Origin: JBGPIK01 sp041484845
Lineage (GTDB): Bacteria; Desulfobacterota; Binatia; UBA9968
NCBI GenBank assembly: GCA_041484845.1
Contig: JBGPIK010000443.1
Location: 1-5,501, forward strand
Length of the DNA stretch: 5,501 bases
Reading direction: 5' to 3'
Of the stretch, positions 1-5,501 are shown piece by piece. The notes under the pieces were generated by a model. The model saw only the letters and a list, made by a program, of their open reading frames with translations. It ran no database searches and was not told the DNA's origin. Numbering within the stretch: position 1 is the first letter of the stretch; the number at the start of each line of letters is the position of its first letter. The position numbers and the translations under genes are program-made.

Positions 1-9
1 AGCGGAAGG

Positions 10-1311
10 TTATTGGTTCATGGATTCAAGGAATTCCTTGTTGTTCTTAGTGCCATGCATCTTATCCCGCAAGAATTCCATCGCTTCCACTACGCTGAGC
101 TGGGACAGGACCTTGCGCAATATCCAAATGCGGTTGAGATCTTCTTTTGCGATCAGCAATTCTTCTTTTCTCGTTCCGGACTTATTGATATCGATTGCGG
201 GGAACACACGCTTGTCCATTAAGCGCCGGTCTAAATGGACCTCCATATTGCCCGTTCCCTTAAATTCTTCAAAAATGACCTCATCCATCCGGCTACCGGT
301 ATCAATGAGGGCAGTAGCGATAATCGTCAGACTGCCGCCGTCCTCGATGTTCCTCGCCGCTCCAAAAAACTTCTTTGGCTTGTGAAGGGCATTAGAATCG
401 ACTCCGCCCGACAATATCTTGCCGCTAGGCGGCACCACAGTGTTGTAGGCGCGCGCCAGTCTCGTGATGCTATCGAGCAAAATAACCACATCTTTACCGT
501 GCTCCACTAACCGCTTCGCCTTTTCTATCACCATCTCCGCGACCTGCACATGTCGCGTTGCCGGCTCGTCGAAAGTGGAACTCACAACTTCCCCATCCAC
601 CGAGCGTTGCATGTCGGTGACTTCCTCCGGCCGCTCATCTATGAGCAGGACGATGAGTATGACTTCCTTATGATTGTTGGCGATCGCCTTGGCGATGTGC
701 TGGAGCATCATCGTCTTGCCAGTCCGGGGTGCCGCCACAATAAGTCCCCTTTGACCCTTGCCGATCGGAGTCAACAAATCGACAATTCGCGTGAGGTAGT
801 CTTCCGGTAGATACTCCAGCTGCAACCGCTCATTGGGATAGAGGGGCGTCAGATTATCAAACAGGATCTTGTCCCGCGCCTTTTCGGGATCCTCATAATT
901 GATGGATTCAACTTTGAGGAGCGCGAAATACCGTTCTCCTTCCTTCGGCGGTCGGATATGCCCCGAAATGATATCCCCGGTCCTAAGATTGAATCTGCGA
1001 ATCTGGCTCGGCGAAACATAAATATCGTCGGGTCCGGGAAGATAGTTATAGTCCGGCGCCCTTAGAAAGCCGAAACCGTCAGGGAGTGTTTCTAAGACGC
1101 CTTCCCCATAAATGTGGCCGTTTTGCTCCGTCTGCGCTTGCAGGATTGCAAAGATAAGCTCCTGCTTGCGCATGTTGGCAGCCCCCTCGATATTAAAGTT
1201 CTTGCCGATCAGCGCCAAATCGCTGATCTTCTTCTCTTTGAGAGCCTTGAGATTTAGTCCGTTCTCTTCGACGGCCTCCGGCTCGGCAACTCGAGTTCTT
1301 CCACGAACCAT
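10..1311 (-). CDS. rho: Transcription termination factor Rho, complete
   Basis: This is the hexameric RNA helicase/ATPase that loads on C-rich nascent RNA and releases RNA polymerase. The 433-residue product is close to the usual length (E. coli 419). An N-terminal Rho domain (about 20-62) precedes the cold-shock-like primary RNA-binding domain (about 66-140), with the RNP1-like DGFGFLR at 78-84. The RecA-type ATPase core follows: P-loop AAPRTGKT at 193-200, IDERPEE with likely catalytic Glu226, Walker B VVILLD at 275-280 followed by SITRLARAYN, the secondary-site (Q-loop) region GGVDSNALHKPKKFFGAARN at 302-321, and the EEFKGTGNMEVHL region at 348-360. An Arg replaces the first P-loop Lys of E. 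coli (PRTGKT for PKAGKT), a common variant in other phyla. The ATG has a strong Shine-Dalgarno AGGAGAGG 8 nt upstream. The gene appears to have its own promoter and long leader. The stop is TAA. Confidence 0.98.
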   Translation of the reverse strand: MVRGRTRVAEPEAVEENGLNLKALKEKKISDLALIGKNFNIEGAANMRKQELIFAILQAQTEQNGHIYGEGVLETLPDGFGFLRAPDYNYLPGPDDIYVSPSQIRRFNLRTGDIISGHIRPPKEGERYFALLKVESINYEDPEKARDKILFDNLTPLYPNERLQLEYLPEDYLTRIVDLLTPIGKGQRGLIVAAPRTGKTMMLQHIAKAIANNHKEVILIVLLIDERPEEVTDMQRSVDGEVVSSTFDEPATRHVQVAEMVIEKAKRLVEHGKDVVILLDSITRLARAYNTVVPPSGKILSGGVDSNALHKPKKFFGAARNIEDGGSLTIIATALIDTGSRMDEVIFEEFKGTGNMEVHLDRRLMDKRVFPAIDINKSGTRKEELLIAKEDLNRIWILRKVLSQLSVVEAMEFLRDKMHGTKNNKEFLESMNQ

Positions 1312-1319
1312 AGTTTATA

Positions 1320-1327
1320 CCTCTCCT
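1320..1327 (-). promoter_or_regulatory. Shine-Dalgarno of rho
   Basis: On the minus strand this reads AGGAGAGG and ends 8 nt before the ATG at 1311. It is the best ribosome binding site in the window and fixes the rho start. It implies efficient translation initiation, so any control in the leader is more likely to act on transcription than through a weak start. Confidence 0.85.
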
Positions 1328-1419
1328 TTCACACAGAAGGCCACATGACTTCCAGTTACCAAAGAACTAACTACCTGCGAAATCGTTTACAGGCTCACAC
1401 TCGCGCACATTAGACCCTC

Positions 1420-1464
1420 AATAATGAGCGTAGAATGATAAAGGAATGCTGTGGGGGTGACATG
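1420..1464 (-). promoter_or_regulatory. C-rich, G-poor rut-like segment in the rho leader
   Basis: In the transcript sense this 45-nt stretch has 16 C and only 3 G by count. It includes a run of five C, which could sit in the loop of a weak hairpin (TGC-A-TGT paired with ACAGCA), and several spaced pyrimidine-C steps (TC, CC). This C>G bias is the recognised hallmark of Rho utilisation sites. It lies about 110 nt upstream of the rho ATG. The composition is observed; Rho binding is inferred. Confidence 0.35.
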
Positions 1465-1583
1465 CAAGTGCGACAAGCTCTTAAGGCGCAGCCTAAATAT
1501 CTTCTTGAACTTAATCAAATTCAGAACGGATACAACGGACGATTCAATTAATGCGGGGCTTGATTTAATGAGATTGCTGATCT

Positions 1584-1598
1584 GCTCAATCTTTGAGC
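1584..1598 (-). repeat. Perfect inverted repeat at the predicted rho transcription start
   Basis: The dyad GCTCAA-3nt-TTGAGC begins 2 bp downstream of the -10 and spans the predicted +1. As DNA it could be an operator. As RNA only part of the left arm may be transcribed, depending on the true start. An overlapping alternative stem (AGATTG with CAATCT, 10-nt loop, positions 1571-1592) would compete with it. The symmetry is directly visible; the function is unknown. Confidence 0.45.
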
Positions 1599-1600
1599 TT

Positions 1601-1629
1601 ATAATATTTAAAACACTAATCCTTGTCAA
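1601..1629 (-). promoter_or_regulatory. Predicted sigma70-type promoter for rho
   Basis: On the minus strand a perfect -35 TTGACA (1624-1629) is followed by an exact 17-bp spacer and the -10 TATTAT (1601-1606, one mismatch to TATAAT). The -35 is formed by the Val-Asp-Lys codons just before the rluD stop, so the promoter overlaps the end of rluD. The start site should be near 1594. It is the strongest promoter match I noticed in the window and is oriented correctly for rho. Readthrough from the upstream operon is also possible, since no terminator is visible. Confidence 0.75.
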
Positions 1630-2626
1630 CCCCTGTTGGATCCAATTCTTTCAACAGACTGCAAATGTCCTCGGCCAACGGCGCAACCAATGTGATCGGT
1701 GCGCCGCTACGCGGGTGTTTGAACCCGATCTTCTGCGCATGCAAGGCTTGGCGAGAGAACCGGTGCGGGCCGGAGTTACGGCTTCGGTTGCCGCTCGTCC
1801 CCTTGAATCCGTAAATTCGGTCTCCCACGACCGGGTGGCCCAGATCCGCCAGGTGGACACGAATCTGATGCGTTCTCCCGGTTCGGGGTCTTATTTGTAA
1901 CCAGCTCAACCAAGACTCACCTTGCTCTTCATTTCCGATGTGGTAAATCTGTTGCACTTTCCACTCCGTCACCGCTTCCCGCACTTTTGATAATGGATGA
2001 AGGCTTGACATTCTTTTACGGTCGGAGCGATGACGGCCTATCGGACGATTAATAACGCCCTTTTCCCAGGCGAGCTTCCCCCACACGAGGGCAACATATT
2101 GCTTTTCCACCGTGCGATTCTTAAATTGTTGTGCAAGGTGGTGAAAGGCAAAATCATTTTTGGCAACAATCATCGCGCCCGAAGTATCCTTATCCAATCG
2201 ATGAACGATTCCGGGGCGGTATTCACCACCGATACCCTGAAGATCGGAACAGTGATGCAGAAGCGCGTTCACCAAGGTTCCGTGTGAGTTTCCAGCGGCC
2301 GGATGGACCACCATTCCCGGCGCTTTATTGATGACGATGCAGTCTTGATCTTCGTAGATAATTTGCAATGGCAAAGCTTCTGGTTCTAACGCGATTTCTC
2401 GGGGCTCTACATTCTCGATCTGCACGCGATCATTAGTTTTCAGTCGGGCGCTCGGCTTGCTTTTTTGACCGTTGATGGTGATTTGGCCGCCGCCGATAAG
2501 CTTCTGTATTCCCGAACGGGTAAGACCGCTCAATTGGCCGGCGGCAAAATTGCGCGTCACAAAGATGTCCAATCGTGTCCCGGCCGTTCGATCATCGATT
2601 ATCAGCTGATGCAACGATGCAGTCAC
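1616..2626 (-). CDS. rluD: Ribosomal large subunit pseudouridine synthase, RluD type (RluA/C/D family)
   Basis: This family isomerises uridines to pseudouridine in 23S rRNA; RluD acts on helix 69 in the late 50S subunit. The 336-residue length fits RluD (E. coli 326). An S4 RNA-binding domain spans about 17-75, including TRSGIQKLIGGGQITING. The catalytic domain begins near 88. It contains INKAPGMVVHPA (99-110), the signature HRLDKDTSG (142-150) with catalytic Asp145, and the C-terminal RPRTGRTHQIRVHLADLGHP segment (246-265). The start is a GTG only 3 bp after the ribF stop, with a modest GGGGT Shine-Dalgarno inside the ribF end, which suggests translational coupling. The last codons form the -35 of the rho promoter. 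Assignment to RluD rather than RluC or RluA rests on S4 presence and overall similarity, so exact target sites are less certain than the family. Confidence 0.93.
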   Translation of the reverse strand: MTASLHQLIIDDRTAGTRLDIFVTRNFAAGQLSGLTRSGIQKLIGGGQITINGQKSKPSARLKTNDRVQIENVEPREIALEPEALPLQIIYEDQDCIVINKAPGMVVHPAAGNSHGTLVNALLHHCSDLQGIGGEYRPGIVHRLDKDTSGAMIVAKNDFAFHHLAQQFKNRTVEKQYVALVWGKLAWEKGVINRPIGRHRSDRKRMSSLHPLSKVREAVTEWKVQQIYHIGNEEQGESWLSWLQIRPRTGRTHQIRVHLADLGHPVVGDRIYGFKGTSGNRSRNSGPHRFSRQALHAQKIGFKHPRSGAPITLVAPLAEDICSLLKELDPTGVDKD

Positions 2627-2629
2627 GGG

Positions 2630-3586
2630 TTACCCCAGCGCGCTCGATTCATGCAACAGTTCCAGACGATCGAAGATGGCGCGCGCGCTTTTTACGTCGT
2701 CACGCATCTGCACAACCAGTTGCTCCACTGCGGCAAATTGTTTTTCTGCGCGTATTCTTTTCACGAAATAGAGCTTTAGCGGCTCCCCATAGATGTCATG
2801 GTCGAAATCCAAGATAAAGCTTTCGACCGTACGTGGACCCGTTCCGAACGTCGGATTGACACCGATGTTACTGACGCTCAGGCACCGCTCTGCGCCGATC
2901 TCGACAATCGTGGCATAAATGCCGTCCAGAGGAATAACTTCAGTCCGGGTCGAAATATTTGCTGTCGGAAACCCAAGCCCGCGACCTCTTTGATGTCCCG
3001 TGACGACTTTTCCGGAAATAAAGTGGTAACGCCCCAACATCCGTTCGACCTCATCAACGCTGCCTTCTTCGACCAACTGGCGAATCCTCGAGCTGCTCAC
3101 TCGCACTCCTCCGACCAAAATCGGATCAACGGCCCCCACCTTGAAACCCAGTTCAGCGCCCCACCCGACAAGGTCAGAAATCGTTCCCTTCCTCCCTTGG
3201 CCAAAGCGGAAGTCTCTACCAACCCAGATCTTTTCTACATGTAATCGATCGATCAAAAACTTCCGCACGAACGCGCCCGGCTGCAAGCTGGCAAACGACG
3301 TGTCGAAAGTCTGAATAACCACGATATCGATACCAAAGGATTGCAGCAGCTGCATCTTGTCTTTATGCGCCAGGATCAACTTCGGCGCTCGTTCGGGCGC
3401 AAGAACCTTCAACGGGTGAGGTTCAAAGGTCAGCACGGCAGACGGGATTCCAAGCCGATGCGCATCCTCCACGGCGTTGCGAACCAGGCATTGATGACCC
3501 AAATGAAGACCATCGAAATTGCCCATGGTAACAATCGAACGGGTCAATCTTAGCCTGCGGTCCTCTATGTGGCGAAATATTTCCAT
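2630..3586 (-). CDS. ribF: Bifunctional riboflavin kinase / FMN adenylyltransferase
   Basis: This cytoplasmic enzyme phosphorylates riboflavin to FMN and adenylates FMN to FAD. The 318 residues match the usual bacterial RibF length. The N-terminal nucleotidyltransferase module carries TMGNFDGLHLGH (20-31), WVGRDFRFGQGRKG (121-134) and SSSRIR (164-169). The C-terminal kinase module (about 183-310) carries GRGLGFPTANI (201-211), DGIYA (221-225), SNIGVNPTFG (239-248) and VESFILDFDHDIYG (254-267) with the likely catalytic Glu255. The ATG at 3586 has AGGA 8 nt upstream. The gene is 116 bp downstream of cpoB and 3 bp upstream of rluD. No FMN riboswitch-like sequence is apparent upstream. Both modules look intact, so both activities are expected. 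Confidence 0.97.
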   Translation of the reverse strand: MEIFRHIEDRRLRLTRSIVTMGNFDGLHLGHQCLVRNAVEDAHRLGIPSAVLTFEPHPLKVLAPERAPKLILAHKDKMQLLQSFGIDIVVIQTFDTSFASLQPGAFVRKFLIDRLHVEKIWVGRDFRFGQGRKGTISDLVGWGAELGFKVGAVDPILVGGVRVSSSRIRQLVEEGSVDEVERMLGRYHFISGKVVTGHQRGRGLGFPTANISTRTEVIPLDGIYATIVEIGAERCLSVSNIGVNPTFGTGPRTVESFILDFDHDIYGEPLKLYFVKRIRAEKQFAAVEQLVVQMRDDVKSARAIFDRLELLHESSALG

Positions 3587-3702
3587 GGATCCGGTCCTGG
3601 GTCGCCGAATGAGTTAATTGCGTTTAGCTTGTACTGAGCGACCAAGGAAAACAACTCAGCGGGGATGATTACGATGCACGAGCTAAATCTAAATTAGGCC
3701 GG
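3587..3702 (-). other. cpoB-ribF intergenic gap
   Basis: This 116-bp gap holds no reading frame I would call. The only symmetry seen is a CTGAG/CTCAG pair at 3634-3659 with a 16-nt loop and no following U-run, so it is not a convincing terminator. A weak AGGA Shine-Dalgarno for ribF lies at 3595-3598. No promoter with good -35 and -10 boxes was identified, so whether ribF is a new transcription unit is undecided. Confidence 0.4.
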
Positions 3703-4557
3703 TCATGATTCGAGCGCTTTCAGTCGGGTTTTGGCTCTGGCCGCCTCCTGGGACTGCGGATACTTCTCGACGAGTTCCTGCAGAATAAGTCGGGCATTCA
3801 CCTTTTCTCCCAGCTCGGCAAATGCAAAACCTTGCTTCAGCAGTGCCGCGGGCACCTTTTCCCCCTGCGGATATTTTCTGCGCACCGCGTCAAATTCCAC
3901 AATCGCTTTGTCGAATTCTCTGAGCGCGTAATGACATTCGCCAATCCAATACTGCGCGTTGTTAGCGAGCTTGCTCTTTGGATATTTTTTGAGAAAATCC
4001 CTGAACCGCGTGATGGCCGCCCTGTAATCCTTCTTTTCCAGCGCCCGCGACGCTATTTCGTAATCGCGCTTGACGGCTTCGGTTTCCGCCGCGGTCACCT
4101 CATTCATTCCTTCAGCCGGCGCCTGCGAAGCAGAAGAAGCACTTTGAGCCGTTATTGAATCCCGCAGCTGCTTAAGTTCGTCCTCGCGGGATTTGATCAA
4201 GCCGTCCTGCGCTTTGAGCGCCTCGTCCAGTTTCCCGACCCGTGCTTCTAAGTCCTTAATTCGCTGGTCGCCCTCGCGGCTGGATTGGCCGATCTGCCGC
4301 CCCACCTGGTAGCGGGTTTCTTCTATTCTCTCTTTAAGAGCGCTAAAGTCCCGCTGCAGTTGTTGCAGGTTCGCTCGGGTATCCGCGAGGTTGGATCGCA
4401 GCCCTTCCACTTCAGACTGCGCATTGGTAGTGTCGCCACGGATACGACGCTGCTCACGCTCGATAAGTTCGATCTGTTGCGGTTGCACACAGGCGGACAG
4501 CCAGAGAACGGCGAGGACGACGACAAGCAGTGGCAATTTGCTTATGGGCATATCCAT
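3703..4557 (-). CDS. cpoB: Tol-Pal system protein CpoB (YbgF), predicted lipoprotein form
   Basis: CpoB/YbgF connects the Tol-Pal machinery to peptidoglycan synthesis at the division site; in E. coli it binds TolA and affects PBP1B. The 284-residue product starts with a hydrophobic signal (6-20) ending in a classic lipobox LSAC, with Cys23 as the lipidation site and Val24 at +2, which favours the outer membrane. A coiled-coil stretch (about 28-135, heptad-like Leu/Ile with many Glu, Arg and Gln) leads into a Ser/Ala linker (137-150). Three TPR units follow (about 164-197, 201-234, 238-271), with the recurring KYPKS/KYPQS-type ends. The gene lies 33 bp after pal. Neither ATG (4557 or, two codons later, 4551) has a good Shine-Dalgarno, so the start is uncertain by two codons and translation may depend on coupling to pal. 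Confidence 0.93.
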   Translation of the reverse strand: MDMPISKLPLLVVVLAVLWLSACVQPQQIELIEREQRRIRGDTTNAQSEVEGLRSNLADTRANLQQLQRDFSALKERIEETRYQVGRQIGQSSREGDQRIKDLEARVGKLDEALKAQDGLIKSREDELKQLRDSITAQSASSASQAPAEGMNEVTAAETEAVKRDYEIASRALEKKDYRAAITRFRDFLKKYPKSKLANNAQYWIGECHYALREFDKAIVEFDAVRRKYPQGEKVPAALLKQGFAFAELGEKVNARLILQELVEKYPQSQEAARAKTRLKALES

Positions 4558-4590
4558 ATAAAGATAACGCCAAAACTCAATTCAACCCAA

Positions 4591-5181
4591 TTAAGATGCC
4601 GGCCGCCCAGGAATAGTCACGAAACGCGCGCGCCGATTCTGACGCCAGCAACTTTCCACCTGCTCCCTGCAAACCGGAATCTCTTCGCCGTAACTGATCG
4701 TCGACAACCGTTCACTGGGAATTCCGAGGCTCACTAAGTAATCTTTAGCGGTTTGAGCTCTCTTCGCTCCGAGTGCGAGATTGTACTCGTTGGTGCCGCG
4801 CTCATCACAGTGGCCTTCAATCTCAATGCGAGCGGATGGATTACTTTTGAGCCAGTCTGCATTCGCCCGGAGCGTATCGCGCGCATCGGCCCGAAGGTCG
4901 GCGCGATCGAACTCGAAAAATATGTCTTTGAGAGGGCTGGTTGCCGGCGTCACCGGCGATTTGCCTTCCTGCAATTGCTTAAGGCTGGAAGTATCGGTGG
5001 TCGATTCTCGCGTCCCTCCTCTCTGACCTTCGCCCTGGGCTGAGCCCTGAGACCCCGTAGCACCGGAACCCGAAGGAGAACCGATGTCGGGCTTATTAGG
5101 CGTCGCGGGAGCACAACCTGCGGCAATCAAAAAAAGCGCAGCTAGGGACGCATAGCACGTCATTCTCAAGCCGTTAATCAT
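4591..5181 (-). CDS. pal: Peptidoglycan-associated lipoprotein Pal
   Basis: Pal is the outer-membrane lipoprotein that binds peptidoglycan and the TolB propeller. I choose the ATG at 5181 (196 residues) over one 13 codons upstream (5220). AAAGGAG sits 7 nt before the 5181 codon, and the resulting N-terminus is a compact lipoprotein signal. The signal runs to IAAGC with lipidated Cys23; the -3 position is Ala rather than the usual Leu. A Gly/Ser/Thr-rich linker (24-80) follows. The OmpA-like domain (about 85-191) has FFEFDRADL, then IEGHCDERGTNEYNLALGAKRA with Asp126 and Arg141 at the positions that bind diaminopimelate in OmpA-family proteins, and ends in NRRARFV. Two cysteines (171, 178) near the C-terminus could form a disulphide. 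The order tolB-pal-cpoB confirms the assignment. Confidence 0.97.
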   Translation of the reverse strand: MINGLRMTCYASLAALFLIAAGCAPATPNKPDIGSPSGSGATGSQGSAQGEGQRGGTRESTTDTSSLKQLQEGKSPVTPATSPLKDIFFEFDRADLRADARDTLRANADWLKSNPSARIEIEGHCDERGTNEYNLALGAKRAQTAKDYLVSLGIPSERLSTISYGEEIPVCREQVESCWRQNRRARFVTIPGRPAS

Positions 5182-5188
5182 GGGTGAA

Positions 5189-5200
5189 CTCCTTTTGGAG
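5189..5200 (-). promoter_or_regulatory. Small hairpin overlapping the pal Shine-Dalgarno
   Basis: The minus strand reads CTCC-AAAA-GGAG, a 4-bp stem with an AAAA loop whose right arm is the core of the pal ribosome binding site. It could partly mask the site unless ribosomes arriving from tolB open it. The stem is short, so it may be incidental to the purine-rich Shine-Dalgarno. Confidence 0.3.
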
Positions 5201-5233
5201 GAATTTCGCACGTTTGACATGAATGGCGAAGAA

Positions 5234-5501
5234 TTAATCTAACCGAGGGGACCAACTTGGTTTTGTATCATCTCCCCCGGAACCTGTCAATCGCCGTTGG
5301 TTTTCACCGCTCGCTTGCATCATATAGAGTTGATATTTCCCCGCCCTATTGGATGAAAAAGCGATAAATCGACCATCCGGCGCCCATGTCGGATCTTCGC
5401 TATCCGAGGCTTCAGACGTGAGTTTTCGCGGATCTCCGCCATCCACATTGATGGTAAAAATGGCGAAGCGGCTTCCTACTCGTCCCGTGTAAACGATTTT
5501 G
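5234..5501 (-). CDS. tolB: Tol-Pal system protein TolB, C-terminal fragment (cut by window edge)
   Basis: TolB is the periplasmic protein whose C-terminal six-bladed beta-propeller binds Pal. Only the last 88 residues are present; the frame is open to the window end (beginning KIVYTGRVGSRFAIFTINVD), so the gene continues beyond 5501. Visible are WD40-like/PD40 blades: one with SEDPTWAPDGRFIAFSSNR and a following strand KYQLYMM, and a closing blade DTKPSWSPRLD at the stop. The repeated SxDPTWxPDGxxIAF pattern is typical of TolB. The gene lies 52 bp upstream of pal and is probably co-transcribed with it. There is no sign of disruption; the truncation is due to the window. Confidence 0.93.
   Translation of the reverse strand, partial: KIVYTGRVGSRFAIFTINVDGGDPRKLTSEASDSEDPTWAPDGRFIAFSSNRAGKYQLYMMQASGENQRRLTGSGGDDTKPSWSPRLD

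Larger units (their letters stand above)
1312..1615 (-). promoter_or_regulatory. rluD-rho intergenic region; putative long rho 5' leader
   Basis: This 304-bp gap between the rluD stop and the rho ATG holds no recognisable full-size gene. Its upstream part is AT-rich (1501-1620 is about 33% GC by count). If the promoter at 1601-1629 is used, RNA starts near 1594 and the leader is about 283 nt. Small foldable elements, given in plus coordinates, are 1584-1598 (6-bp stem, 3-nt loop), 1414-1431 (7-position stem with one G-G mismatch, TTAT loop), 1374-1393 (4-bp outer and 3-bp inner stem) and 1354-1372 (5-bp stem). A C-rich, G-poor segment lies at 1420-1464. No hairpin is followed by a U-run, so no intrinsic terminator is visible for rluD or inside the leader. 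A leader role is inferred. E. coli rho is known to have a long leader with autogenous Rho-dependent attenuation. Confidence 0.6.

Noticed and set aside
712..735. P-loop Arg in Rho (PRTGKT) as a possible defect or drug-resistance change.
   Set aside because: The substitution is conservative and PRTGKT is, to my knowledge, widespread in functional Rho proteins outside Gammaproteobacteria. All other catalytic motifs are intact.
1387..1629. An 80-codon minus-strand frame open across the whole rho leader, from a TTG overlapping the end of rluD.
   Set aside because: Its TTG is the -35 element of the rho promoter and has no Shine-Dalgarno. Composition (Ile/Ser/Leu/Lys) follows the AT-rich DNA and resembles no family I know. 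Only its last 7 codons are considered, as a possible leader peptide.
1451..1900. A 149-codon plus-strand frame starting GTG with AAGGA 5 nt upstream, running antisense into rluD.
   Set aside because: About two thirds of it is the antisense of well-conserved rluD, no plus-strand promoter is evident, and the product resembles nothing recognisable. It is most likely a shadow frame.
3634..3659. Inverted repeat in the cpoB-ribF gap as an intrinsic terminator.
   Set aside because: The stem is 5 bp with a 16-nt loop, and no U-run follows on the transcribed strand.
3587..3702. Possible FMN riboswitch upstream of ribF.
   Set aside because: The 116-bp gap is short for this element plus an expression platform, and its conserved G-rich core segments are not seen.
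5182..5220. Upstream ATG adding 13 residues to Pal.
   Set aside because: It lacks a Shine-Dalgarno and would place a polar, charged extension before a normal lipoprotein signal. The ATG at 5181 has AAAGGAG at ideal spacing.

Overview
The window is a compact, one-directional stretch of housekeeping genes from a Gram-negative (diderm) bacterium. All recognisable genes lie on the minus strand. Reading in the direction of transcription (high to low coordinates) the order is tolB (3' end only), pal, cpoB/ybgF, ribF, rluD, then a roughly 300-bp leader and rho. The Tol-Pal genes show that the cell has an outer membrane. GC content is moderate and protein style is broadly proteobacterial, Nitrospirota-like or Methylomirabilota-like, but I cannot fix the phylum from this sequence. 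No mobile elements, CRISPR arrays, tRNAs or rRNAs were seen.

Region 5501-3703 encodes the periplasmic and outer-membrane half of the Tol-Pal envelope system: the last 88 residues of the TolB beta-propeller, the peptidoglycan-associated lipoprotein Pal, and the coiled-coil/TPR protein CpoB. CpoB carries a lipobox here. Together these proteins link outer membrane to peptidoglycan during cell constriction. Spacing is short (52 and 33 bp), consistent with one operon.

Region 3586-1616 holds ribF (bifunctional riboflavin kinase/FMN adenylyltransferase, making FMN and FAD) and rluD (23S rRNA pseudouridine synthase). They are separated by only 3 bp and are probably translationally coupled. A 116-bp gap separates ribF from cpoB.

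Region 1629-10 is the most interesting part. A near-consensus sigma70-type promoter (TTGACA, 17-bp spacer, TATTAT) overlaps the last codons and stop of rluD and points at rho, the transcription termination factor gene. Its predicted start leaves an untranslated leader of about 283 nt. That leader is AT-rich at the start and contains a dyad at the predicted start site, several small hairpins, a C-rich/G-poor rut-like segment and two tiny overlapping reading frames. This architecture would fit autogenous control of rho by premature Rho-dependent termination, which is known in E. coli. Here it is inferred from sequence alone. I saw no evidence of an entirely new multi-gene system.
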